From NCBI RefSeq assembly GCF_010093535.1, contig NW_022985190.1, forward strand, positions 201,443-265,442: DNA of 64,000 bases. The letters are read 5' to 3'. A program made the translations under genes and the position numbers. Positions 48,702 to 59,086 of this stretch are shown here, in pieces (positions within the stretch are counted from its first letter, which is position 1; every line of letters starts with the position of its first letter). The notes under the pieces are model-generated. The model saw only the letters and a program-made list of their open reading frames with translations. It did not search any database and was not told the DNA's origin. The DNA is from Lindgomyces ingoldianus. Its lineage: Eukaryota > Ascomycota > Dothideomycetes > Pleosporales > Lindgomycetaceae.

Positions 48702-49997
48702 ATGTCTGCGAATAGGAATGGTGATTATTACAACCCGTGAGTTACGCACCAGATACCAAGTTTATTAGGCACTGGAAACCGAGCTAAATCTACACTTTCC
48801 AGGTTGGCACTCAGCGAGCATCATCTCAGATGGCCGCTTTCCAGCGATGTTGACAGCAGAAACAGTCCACTGGATAACTCGGTAGAGAGAAAATCACGAC
48901 TTCCTGAGGAACTTCAAGGCCTCGGCATCATCGAATTAGAGGAAGATTTCACAGGTCTCGCTCCCCCTTATGATCTCAGCATTCCTCCCAACACCAAGAT
49001 CAGATCTGGCAGTTCGTGTATCGTTTACCCGATCAGAAACCCTGATATAGACACCAATATAGACCCTGTCGATCGCTATTTTGGCTTAAGGTCAGACCCG
49101 TTCCTTGCCTGTAAGAAGGTGGACCTCGACGAAGACGGATCATCCAATGTTGTCAAATCGGAGACACTGCTTCTCAAAACATTCAAGGGGCACTGGGGAT
49201 GTACCATTGAGCTGCGAGCTGTCTACTACGTTCCTTCAAAGGGTCGAGGCACCGTCTACCTTGTTTTGAAACCTTGGCTTGAGTTGTCGCTGGATACTTT
49301 CTTAATGTATCTCATAGGCAAGAAGTCCGTGAGAGAAAAGGAGTTATCTAACATCAATTCATGGTACAAAGAAGATGAATTCCAGCACTGGCCTCAATTT
49401 ATCCTGGATTGCAGCTTGTTCCTGGCTGGCTTAGCCAATGAACTTTTGACTTTATCTGGTGACGACAGCAGAATTAGGCACAGAGACTTGAAACCAGAGA
49501 ACATACTTCTCCAGCCTGGATGGGCGCCGGAATCCCCTGACTTTCTCATTCGGCCATACTTCATAGACTTTGGGCTCGGGGAGTACTTTTATGGCATCCC
49601 CGCCCGGTCATCACACACTGGAACCAATGCGTATCTGGCTCCCGAACAGCGTGGAGATAACCCCCCGAATTTCACAACAGATGTATGGTCTCTAGGTTGC
49701 TGCTTTGCCTTAATCGAGGGTCTCTTACATTCAGGAAGAGAAGGAGTTGTGCGGATATTTGAGATTGCTCTCGAAGGTGATAAGGAGTTCCGCGATCATA
49801 TCAAGGAGGTGAATGAATTCTTAGATGGGAGCCCAACACAAATATTACCGAATGCTCTGGAAGATTTTCGCACATCCCTCCGTGTGATGGTGAGAGAGCA
49901 CATGCTGGTGGAGCTAACGCATCGGTCTGATGCGCTGAAGCTGCAGGAGGTTTGGTTCCCTATGATAGTGAAGTATAAAGACAGCAGAGGAAACTAA
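48702..49997 (+). CDS. Serine/threonine protein kinase, fungal-expanded type
   Basis: Two exons (48702-48736 and 48803-49997) with a 66-nt GTGAGT...TCCAG intron give 409 residues. The ATG lies in the short first exon. The second exon has no ATG near its start, so the spliced start is preferred. Catalytic motifs are complete: FLACKKVDL (ATP lysine), HRDLKPENILLQ, YFIDFGLGEY, a GTNAYLAPEQ activation end and DVWSLGCCFALIE. The glycine loop is replaced by IRSGSSCIVYPI. The layout suggests one of the large fungal kinase families found in accessory regions, often near HET and NLR genes. Substrate unknown. It is not truncated. A dead transporter begins 17 bp after its stop. Confidence 0.85.
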
Positions 49998-50013
49998 AAT
50001 ATCGCCCGCCTTC

Positions 50014-51075
50014 TTGAACTACTTCAGTCTCCGCATTACGCTGTTCGTAGGCGGTATCGGGTACGCGGCTTACGCTGCGAACCTCTGGTGCTACAATTAC
50101 ACCGGGAGTGTGCCTTTTGTGGTTTGTGGGGGTTGTTGGTGTGGGGTGAGTGTAGCATTCTTGCGGACGGCGGAGGGGGCTGGTGTCACGTCTTTCGCAT
50201 CAGAAGAAAAGAAAGAACCTTACGTCTCTATCGTTTGGTCAATTTATCAGGTGGGCGTCGTGATCGGCGGCGATTCCGGTGGGCAGAATTGGAGCGCTAG
50301 GACTAGGAATCAGAGTCGAGTGAATTGTGGGACGTATATTGGGTTGATGGTGTTGATGATTGTGGGGGCGGGGATGAGTCTTGTGCTTTATCCGTGGCAT
50401 AAGATTATCAGAGAGGATGGGTCGAGAGTCACGATTCAGCATCGGAGAACTTTTCTCGAGGAGTTGAAGTCGTCTGGCCAAGTCCAGGGGAGGAATTGGT
50501 GGTTTTTTTCGCGCCGATGTGTTGGGCCGTTAATTTCTTTGTGGTGTACCAGAATAATGATTTCAATGGCGTTGAGTTCACGATGAGGGGTCGTTCGCTC
50601 AACGCATTCGTTTCTGGTATTACGCAGGCTATTGCGCCGTGAATACTCCGGGTTTTCACGGATAGGTTGCCGATGAAGATGAGGAAAAGGCCATTTTGGG
50701 CGTTAGTATACATCTTCGCGATCATCAATGCGAGCTAGATTGGAGGATACTTTGCCATGGTCAAGACGCGAGAAGGGTTAAGTGAGGCAGAGAGACTGGA
50801 TGTCTACGATTCTGGGTACAGCTAGTGGTCGTTCTTGTTCGCCATGAATGGCTTTATAGACGCCACGTACAATTGCTACGCATACTGGTTTATCGGGGCA
50901 CTGAGTAACGATCCTATAGAGGTAAGGAAATCAAAATCCTCAAATATTGAGTTGGACTGATGAGGCGGCATAGCTTTCTGTATACGCCGCTCTATACCGA
51001 CTTCTGAATGCTCTGTATATGGTCTTCGCGTATACTTTGGACTATTGTGGATACTCTAAGGAATTCATGTTTAGT
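50014..51075 (+). pseudogene. UNC93-like (DUF895) transporter pseudogene
   Basis: Remains of an UNC93-like major-facilitator membrane protein. The first part is open (50014-50586) and shows LFVGGIGYAAYAANLWCYNY, WCGVSVAFLRTAEGAG, VSIVWSIYQVGVVIGG and PWHKIIREDGSRV. Near 50515 the frame shifts to FFVVYQNNDFNGVEFTMRGR and SLNAFVSGITQAIAP. It then passes in-frame TGA and TAG codons before AMNGFIDATYNCYAYW and FIGALSNDPIE. The 5' end, with the first membrane segments and the start, is missing. The last part after 50930 is only weakly readable. At least one frameshift and three stops make it non-functional. Its join to the kinase gene 17 bp upstream suggests a deletion or rearrangement point. Confidence 0.85.
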
Positions 51076-52519
51076 ACTTCTTTGGCAGTAAGTGAGCTCG
51101 AATGCAAGCTTGAGCCGCATGTTTCCTGTTTTCTAGGCTAAAACAGTTTGTATAGTTTCTTGCCTTTGGATGTGTCGCAGTACTCCCTATCCTGAGATGT
51201 TTTCTGAAGGATACTAACATGCTTGAGACAATTGAGGATATTCAAGCAGTCGAAGTGTCCTCTAAGGCTCATGGGGACATCAAGAATCATGAGAAAGAAG
51301 TCCACAACAAGGAAACGGAGGCGCAAGGGCACAAAGTCATCTCAAATAGTATTGCTCTCGGATACCTATTGCAAAACTTTGAAAGCAATGGTGGTTTCAG
51401 CTGTCCGAGAATGTAAGCTTGTTGTAGGCTCGAATGCTACAAGCACCATTAGCGAGCTAGAAGTCTGCGCGTAGAGAATCTATAGGCCCAAATGTGCGCA
51501 TCTCTATTATTCACTGTACATCTTGCCAAGTCTTTTCTCTTATTAGTTTAAAAAAGCGCCGGATTAATGTCTAATTAGCCTATAAAACTTTCCACCACTT
51601 TTACAAATATTCTAGATTTTTAAAGCAAATAAATATATTTTACTAGGTCTATTACTATATTCTAGATGTTTTAATGCAATATTATAATGCTGTGTTCTGT
51701 TGTTTGTGGGCTAAAGTTTACCCCTTTGTTACTGTTCACAGTTTTAAGGTGTCGCTAAGCTAGAATCAGTATGTTGGCGTCTGTCTTCTAAATGTCAAAC
51801 CTATCGCCTATTGTCTGACTTTGCAACTGACCGACGCGGTGCTCTGTATGAACATTGTTGGCGGCACAGGAGATTTGTTCGTCTATATCTCTATTCTTCC
51901 TTTGTTATTGCTAAATTTTCCTCATCCAAGCTTCCGAAAAGGAAGGCTCATACCTGCTCGTATTCATACATGCTACTTCCCATTGCTTCTCTGAAGAAAA
52001 CATCCGTAGTGTATACAAAGTACAGGGTGATGCTCTTCACTTACCTTCACTCGGCTTGCCTTGCCTCGCGGGATGTCCACCTCTGGTAGTAATTTGAGCG
52101 TCTACGTCGATGTTGCTGTTGCCGGTCAACAGCACGGAACCCTATCGGACATTTTCTGCTGATGGAGCCACTTCAACCTCTCAACAACGGACTCCAGCGT
52201 TTAGGACATATCGGATATTTTGCCCCGTAGCAGCAACTGTGCCAGCTGCAACCTAGTGCAGAAGCTAGTTTCGATGCTTACACGTGTTGGCTGACTACAC
52301 AAGCGCCGGGATCGGCTAAGTCCTCGCACTGCTCCCAATCCTTAGCCGGGTTTACTTATCTTCTGAGCGCTTATGCGATCTGTAGCAACCGATCTTACAG
52401 TAAATTACCCGCGGGTGACGAGTGGAGACATGTAAATTATCTCGCATTAGCCAAGATCAGTGGGTCGCTTCTGCTGGAGGTACCAAACGGCGAAGCGACC
52501 TTACATGAATTTGCCCGCG
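51076..52519. other. Gene-poor stretch with AT-rich patch
   Basis: About 1.4 kb without a supportable gene. A short ORF pair at 51219-51474 overlaps another on the opposite strand. The patch at about 51540-51720 is strongly AT-rich and may be a small RIP-affected repeat relic, but no termini are visible. Confidence 0.4.
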
Positions 52520-52912
52520 ATAGCGTGCACAAGGCTTATAGTGACCTCTAAGCATCTGACAGAGGTTCTGAGGCTAGGGTAAGGCTATTCTACCAAAAAT
52601 TAGAACAAAAAAGGCTTAATATTAGCGCTATAAAAAGAGAAGTCTATCACGCTATAAAAGAGGATGCTAGACATATTAGCAATAAAGGCAACTATACAAA
52701 CATAACTTTTAGAAAAGAGTTAAGTATAGACAAGTAGAATTAGCCATAGTAAATTATTCTAATAGTATCAAGTTCCTGGCCCCTAAACTTAGCTGAATTG
52801 CTGTTTCTTAAGATTCAGCTAATAAATAGCCTTTAAAGTTAAACAAGAGTCTTACAGGAGGCATATGAGGCTAATTATAGAATTATAGAATTTACTATCA
52901 TGCCGTTGTTGA
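52520..52912 (+). pseudogene. Relic of an unidentified protein
   Basis: One + strand frame reads as protein for more than 100 codons with a few stops: EARVRLFYQKLEQKRLNIS, AIKREVYHAIKEDARHISNK, GNYTNITFRKELS, then TAG and TAA at positions that look like former Gln codons, and LNLAELLFLKIQLINSL. The charged, helical style and mutated CAG/CAA codons indicate a decayed coding sequence. I do not recognise the family. No start or end can be set. Confidence 0.4.
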
Positions 52913-52966
52913 GATATCAGGGTACAATTTTCCCATTTTTGGTGAGTTTTAGGGCTGGCGGATGAT

Positions 52967-53025
52967 GGATGCCTGGATTGGTGGATGCCTGGATTGGTGG
53001 ATGCCTGGCATTGGCGGATGCCTGG
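52967..53025 (+). repeat. 16-bp minisatellite upstream of the NLR gene
   Basis: About 3.6 tandem copies of GGATGCCTGGATTGGT, two perfect and the rest slightly altered, end 120 bp before the NLR start codon. It lies in the promoter or 5' leader and could vary in copy number. Confidence 0.8.
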
Positions 53026-53145
53026 TAAAATACGTTAACGGCAAACAGATGATCTAAGCTGTGTGCGGCTGCAGGCCTTGATCCCCGCTCTACTCCCTCC
53101 TTCTGTAGCGCCACGCCTTTCCAGAAAACTCAGGCTCACCAAACT

Positions 53146-56100
53146 ATGGCTGAAGCCCTCGCGATAGTCGCCTCAGTAGTCCAGCTCGTACAGCTTAGTG
53201 GACAACTCCTTGCCGGTGGCTATGGCTTTCTCTCCAGAGTTTCCAATGCACCAGCGGAAATCAGATACCTTTTAACTGAGACTGCAGCCGTCAACAGCCT
53301 ACTAAGCCAGCTCGAGATACTATCGAATTCAAAAATAAACCCCGCTCATGAAAATGCCCTTCAAAGTCTTAAGCGCCTAGGTGTCTTTCATGATTGTGGG
53401 ACAACTCTAGAGTTTATACGAAAGGCACTTGCGAAATGTGAAAAGGGGCATGGAAAAGATGTGACAAACTTAACGCGTCGCTTACTATGGCCGTTCAAAG
53501 AGAAAGAGACCAAGGATGCTTTTGCACGACTTTACCGACTTAGAGAGCTGCTTACGACTGCTCTCCAGGCAAACGTTACGCAAGTACTCCTCTCTTTAAC
53601 TTCGAAGATAACTGCTTAAGCCAGACTAGGGCGGCACTACAACGCATCGAAGAAAACCAACAGTGCATCATCAATGAGGTCGAGTTTCTATCCGATAATG
53701 CAAGGACACAAATCAGTCGCGAAGAAACTCAGACTATCATGTCTTGGCTCCGTCTTCCGCCCGCTGATGCCGCCCAAGTGAGCCTGGATACTGCATTGAG
53801 CTTGCGGACAACTGGTACTGGTGCTTGGTTCCTTGAATCTAAAACTTTCGAGGACTGGCATATGTCCAATGCTGGAGCAATTTGGATCGTCGGCTTTCGT
53901 ACGTAATCTAAAATGAATGACTACCTTTCCCTTGCTGACTGGCTTGCATTTTAGCCGGGTCTGGAAAGACCCTACTCTGGTTAGCCACTTATTGTTCTTC
54001 TGTCGACGTGGCTCACTTCTACTAGCTCATCTATCATAGAAAGAGTGAGGGTTGCTTGTACCTCACCGACAACTGTCGTACTGTTCTTCTTCTGTGATCG
54101 CCGAGATAGCTCGAAGCAAACGAAAGAAAGTCTATTAATCAACGTCACAAGACAAATTCTAGATACATCTCCAAAATGCTTGCAGAAAGCAAAAGAGCTT
54201 TACGAAGAAAAGCAAAAGCGAAGTTCGGGCCGTACTTTCAATTCGAGTGAGTACCTTCCATTGATAGACTCGTGTCTAAGAGACTTTAGAGAGGTATTTC
54301 TCATCTTAGACGCACTTGACGAAGCTTCCGAACCATTGGAGATTGCAGAAATACTCAGTCACATGTACGAGTTGGGATATCAACATGGCGTCAGCGTGAA
54401 GCTATTGCTCACCAGCCGTTTTGACGTTCAGCTAGAGAAACTATTGGGCTCCATTATATCCAGCCGTGTCTCACTTGTAGACACCACGTTGCCGGATATT
54501 GAATACTACGTTAAAGTTGAAATGCAGGAAAGACTCCGGGAAGGCATACTGAAAGTACGCGATAAGGAGTTGATACCCTTCATCCAAAGCCGAGTCAGCA
54601 ATGAAGCAGGAACGTAAGTTTCTTATCTCATCTAAGCAAATTCTCTTCTTATCCTCCACCATCGACAGAAAGGAGCATTGTAGCTGCTTTTTCTCTACCG
54701 GGGAAGTATTTTCCTGTTCTTCGCATGAAAACTCAAACATACTAACGATAGTATTGTCTATTACCCTCTATCTCAAGCCCGTTCAATTCCAATATATTAA
54801 TTATCCCTTTCGATGGCATATTAGTAGATTCACTAACGAGCCTAGGATTCTCCAAGCCAAGATGCGACTTGATTACCTCTCTACTGCACGGAATGACAAG
54901 AGCCTGAAAGGGATGCTAGAAACCCTACCCAGCGGCCTTGAAAGCACATACGAAACCATCCTTTGCTCTCTGGCTTCTCGATACCCCCAGCGCACAGACG
55001 ATATTAAAGTTCTACTGCGATGCCTTGTTGCAGCCACATCGCCGTTATCTGCAACACAATTGTCCGAGATTATTGCAATGGAGCCTCGAAAACGACGCTT
55101 AGATCGCGATGCCGTGAATACCGATTCCTTCGATACACTTGAAGTGATAGCTCCTTTAGTAACTATCGACCGAGACAAAATAATTGATGGTATTCAACTT
55201 TCGCACTACACGGTGAAGGAGTATCTTTGCTCTAAGGCTATTCTTCAAGGAAATGCGAAAAATTTCTATGTCGATCCCAGGCAGGCCAACGCATGGCTCA
55301 GCGCAATTTGTCTCCAGTATCTCTCATTCTTCATTTTTGACCTACCAGTAGAGAGAGACGCAACCAGTCGAGAATTAGAAGCACCCAGCCAGTATGAACT
55401 CTTACCATACGCCGCCTTAAATTGGTTTACCCACATGCACAACGCTCGAGGTTTTCCTAGAACCGAAGACTATTACCAGCCATACCTCAACTGGTTCATG
55501 AATGGTGCAAATTGTTACGATAGATGGCAGCGAGTGTTCATTAACTCGTATCCGCGTCCCCGAGCGCGGTGCCTCTCACGGATTTGCTTCGCGATTGATG
55601 CTGGATTAGACGAGCTATTCGACTACCTGTATCCAAACCTGCAAGACATCAACTGTTGCCACATTGGTAATCATGCATGTCTGCATGTTGCGGCAGCGGC
55701 AAACCAAGTCATCATATCCCAGAAACTCTTGGACCTTGGAGCAATCGTGGATCTCAAAACTCCCGATAGAGGACTGACTCCTTTGCATTTCGCTGCCGAA
55801 AACGGGTGCCAAGAGACTTTCAACCTACTAATCAATCATGGTGCAGACCCACACGCTAGATCTAGATCTGAAACCACACCTTTCTATCGAGCTGCCCGCG
55901 GAGGCTCAATTTACATCTTGACGAGACTGAGGGAGTGGGGCAGTGATGTCAATGCTCAAACATGGGATGCGTGGACTCCGCTACTGGAAGCTGTGGAACA
56001 TGGACATGAAGATGTGGTCGATTTGCTACTTCAATGGGGCGCAGATCCATTGATGCGAAGTAGTCAAGGCTACACTCCACTTAGTCTGGCAAGACTGCTG

Positions 56101-56262
56101 CCGTATCACGCCATTACGAAGAGACTGGAACAAGCGGTATCACAGCATCTTGGTGTTAGTGAAGAGAGATCTTTAACTATTCGGGAAAAAAATTGTAGCC
56201 ATGGGGGTTTGCTGGAAGATGATGTTGATCTCGAAGGCCCGAACTCATGGAAACCTAATTGA
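53146..56262 (+). CDS. NLR (STAND) protein: Helo-like N-terminus, NACHT, ankyrin repeats
   Basis: A fungal NLR-type receptor. Five exons (53146-53583, 53625-53898, 53955-53979, 54026-54613, 54846-56262) give 913 residues. The introns are 41, 56, 46 and 232 nt, and one exon has only 25 nt. The N-terminus (MAEALAIVASVVQLVQLSG) is the start of the Helo-like STAND N-terminal domain, which in some relatives becomes membrane-active and kills the cell. NACHT motifs are intact once spliced: Walker A GFPGSGKT near residue 240, Walker B VFLILDALDEA, and LLLTSRFD. Near 490-520 lies LETLPSGLESTYETIL. The C-terminus has about four ankyrin repeats (TPLHFAAENGCQETFNLLI, TPLLEAVEHGHEDVVDLLL). Unspliced, the gene appears broken in three places. 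Ligand unknown. Confidence 0.85.
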
Positions 56263-56699
56263 CCGTGATCCTAGGAAGTTGGGAATCTTACAATCTGCTG
56301 TATCTGGCGTAGAGTTCATAAGTCTCTTTAGCACAATCTTCTTTGTGAATTTCGTGATTATCTACCACATTTGTTGTCTCTACCGTAGACTCACTGAATA
56401 TGCGATAGTATCTACAGACTGAAACACGAGCCACTATCACCGTCCCACAAACATCTCAAATTTGGGGTTGTCAACAGGCAGGTCAAGAGATAATGGCGAA
56501 CAACATGAGGGAGTCTGGCAGAATTTTAGTCAGGTCTTTCGACCCGGCTAGCCTCTTTCCTAGCGTTCACTTTCCAAGGGTTCTAATGGCCTGATCGAGC
56601 CATCCGCTCTCTTAAGCTAGTGCGTGCTCCCTTCTAACTGATGACACTTTTCCGTCTCAAATTAAGTCAAAATCTGACTTGAGAGAGTCTGCCATCTCC
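56263..56699. other. Intergenic, nothing recognised
   Basis: This 437-bp spacer follows the NLR stop. An overlapping ORF at 56201-56422 contains one hydrophobic stretch but mostly overlaps the gene end. It probably includes the NLR 3' untranslated region. Confidence 0.4.
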
Positions 56700-57230
56700 A
56701 ATTTTTTCGCCACATTTCCGGAAGATGAGAGCGAGTGGAATGAAAGCGACTGCGATGAAACCCAGAAGGGATGTGCCCCATCCCACCCCAAGTGTATCAT
56801 GCATGCTATTACCAGCTAGCGGAAGTTGCGCCCAAGAAGAGAGCGAAAGACAGTTGCTGCAGCGAATACATAAGCAGCATATACAGTATACGCATCAACA
56901 AGGTAGGCCTATGCCTGCATCTATTCAGAGTTAGCTGCATTTCTTCAATTTGAGGGGCGGGATAACTCACGAAGAGGACGAACAATCCAACACGGAGAAA
57001 CGCAGTGCCGATGATCGGAATAATCCAATGTACCTTCTTGTCTGCTAACCAGACATACAAAAACCACCCCGATAGGCACAATAAGAGCACCAATAAACAT
57101 GGCCGGGAGCCGAGATTCTGGTTTCAGAGTTCCGCCAATACACTGCAGAGGATACGCTTGGTAGAGAGCTCTCGGAATATTTTCGATCGCACTCTTAGAA
57201 TGGCCCACCTCGGCGGTCTAAGTCACGATA
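56700..57230 (-). pseudogene. DHA1-type MFS transporter, C-terminal fragment
   Basis: Reading leftwards, the C-terminal part of a drug:H+ antiporter-1 type major-facilitator transporter is visible: PESRLPAMFIGALIVPIG, a one-base frameshift, WFLYVWLADKKVHWIIPIIG, TAFLRVGLFVLF, a probable intron with GTGAGT donor, then AYLVDAYTVYAAYVFAAATV, FRSLLG and GWGGGTSLLGFIAVAF. A TAG interrupts just after the intron and a second stop follows. The first half of the transporter (motif A and the substrate-binding helices) is absent. The fragment ends where the transcription-factor fragment on the + strand begins. Confidence 0.82.
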
Positions 57231-57770
57231 ATGTTATGGACATTAACACAATGCTATGGATGCTTATCAATAATATTCCGCCATTCTTCTTCATGTCTAA
57301 AGCCAAGTTAATAGAGGCCTACGAGCTCAACCCTATACAAGGAGCGAATATCCTTCAACGATACATGTTTTGTGTCTGCCTCTACGAGCAGCGGTGTAAG
57401 CTCCACCTCATTTCACCCGTGGTTCCGTCGATGCCGCGTACCCTTCGTCACGGGATATGCGTGGCAAATCCTCACGGCTCACCCTCCAGTCTAAATCATA
57501 TCCAGAGAACTCAGACCTTTACACTGCTACACGATTCAATTTCGCTAGGTTTCTGCAAGGTGTCTTCATAGCGAGCATTGTGCTTCTAATGGACTTTGCG
57601 TTGATAAGTTGTCTCCACAATACGAGACATCGAGGAGAGGTCGCCGAAGCATTTCGAATCTTTGGGGAGGCGAGGGGTGAGTCTGGAACTGCTAGGTTTG
57701 TGGACTCGTCGATCCACATTCTACGGAAGCACAAGGTACCCCACCGAAGCCTACTCTGACCCTGAAGTTC
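57231..57770 (+). pseudogene. Fungal transcription factor, C-terminal fragment
   Basis: The + strand shows the C-terminal part of a fungal-specific (Zn2Cys6-type) transcription factor. GANILQRYMFCVCLYEQRCKL is followed by HLISPVV. After a frameshift near 57460, FNFARFLQGVFIASIVLLMD, EVAEAFRIFGEARGES and SSIHILRKHKV match the helical end of the fungal_trans regulatory domain. The DNA-binding zinc cluster and the first two thirds of the protein are missing. No start exists, so it is dead. The assignment is from the pattern of the last 150 residues and is less certain than the transporter next to it. Confidence 0.6.
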
Positions 57771-59086
57771 CCGCCTGAAAGTAGCAGGGCGGCTCCAGAC
57801 AACTTCCAGCTGAGAGGTAGGCTTTAACACCCTAGCTACACAAGCATATAGCGAAGCTACAGGGATTCCGCCCTATAGACTTTCTAGCGTCATTGGAATC
57901 AATAATGACTGTAATACGGATCCGTATTAGCATGGCGATTGATGGGTCATTGGATGGAGAGGACTTGTCGTCTTACTTTAACGTGGTGGCTCAGAGATTC
58001 GAGAAGGAAATTAATGTCGGAAACTCTGACTAGAACGATATCTTATATGGCCTAGGAATGGACTCCACTAATTATGCTGGGCGTTGCCATATTAACTATC
58101 GAGAAGAGACTAGAGTAACTTGTTTTGTGTAAGCGTGTTGTGCTCGATTTGGAAGCGAGAACCTTTAGAAGCAATTGAGCGAAACTGACTCCGGGGAGAG
58201 CCAAGCGAACAACAGCCTTTGAGGACGGAGGAGTGGCGATGGATAGGGATGGAAGTGCTCAGGTTGGGAAAGATAGCATTAGAATCACATGAATACTGGG
58301 CTCATCAGAATCTGAGCCAAGATTTCCAAACCTGAACGAAAGGGAATTTGCTTATTGAAGATTGAGCCGGAAGGTTGCGAACTTTGCCTTTTTTTTATTT
58401 GAATGATATACTAGCATTCACGAACTATACTAGCATTCACGAACTATACTAGCATTCACGAACAAAAGCGTAAGCCAGTCTAACCGTCTCGCGGATATTC
58501 TAAAGTCGATAGAGCTGACAGAATTGTGTGGCCTGAACTCCTAATCCGGCTAGCGTCTTTTTCTTTTCCGTTCCCAACGGGCTGGCCTAACCGCTCGCTC
58601 TCGATGTCGCTTCTCACCGTCAACCGCGGACTCAGGTCGGTTACGCCAGCCACAAAGAGCCTCGATGCGACCAATTCCAGCGATTGAAAAGCACAAAGCA
58701 AGTCAAAAGTCTGATTCTGGTCATGATCGTCATGACCTGCGAACATGCCGCTTGGTGGCTTCTTCAGCTGGGCTTGTGTCCGTGGGCGGTAAGCGTCCAA
58801 TACGCCTCACCGACTGGACCTCAGCTGAGGGGTCAACGTTGGTTTTGGCTGCCAGAGGGAGCACAGATGACTCTGGATAAATAGAAGTTTGCCTAGTTGC
58901 CTGAGAAGTTCTGCTTATCGTTGCCCTGCTTACTCTCGCACAACATCACCCTTCTTATAAGGGTGCCTCGCGAATCCGAACTTCTGTCTTTTGACCATTA
59001 TCTAAGATTCTATTTCCGCTAGCTGTTTATCTACCCTTTTTTTCTTTATTTTCTGCGAATATTGTTGAAATATCTCTGGAGTTAAG
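57771..59086. other. Intergenic upstream of the DUF2235 gene
   Basis: About 1.3 kb with no supported gene. ORFs on both strands at 58480-58884 overlap each other and show no domain. A 19-bp tandem repeat lies at 58407-58463. The last 150 bp, with a pyrimidine-rich stretch ending in a T-run, probably form the promoter and leader of the downstream gene. Confidence 0.45.
58407..58463 (+). repeat. Perfect 19-bp tandem repeat, three copies
   Basis: TATACTAGCATTCACGAAC occurs three times in direct tandem without any mismatch. Perfect identity suggests recent expansion. It lies in the spacer 620 bp before the DUF2235 gene. Confidence 0.9.

Noticed and set aside
54601..54845. Open reading upstream of exon 5 of the NLR
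   Set aside because: It is the fourth intron: a GTAAGT donor at 54614 and a CCTAG acceptor at 54845 give the expected NACHT continuation, while the intron translation matches nothing.
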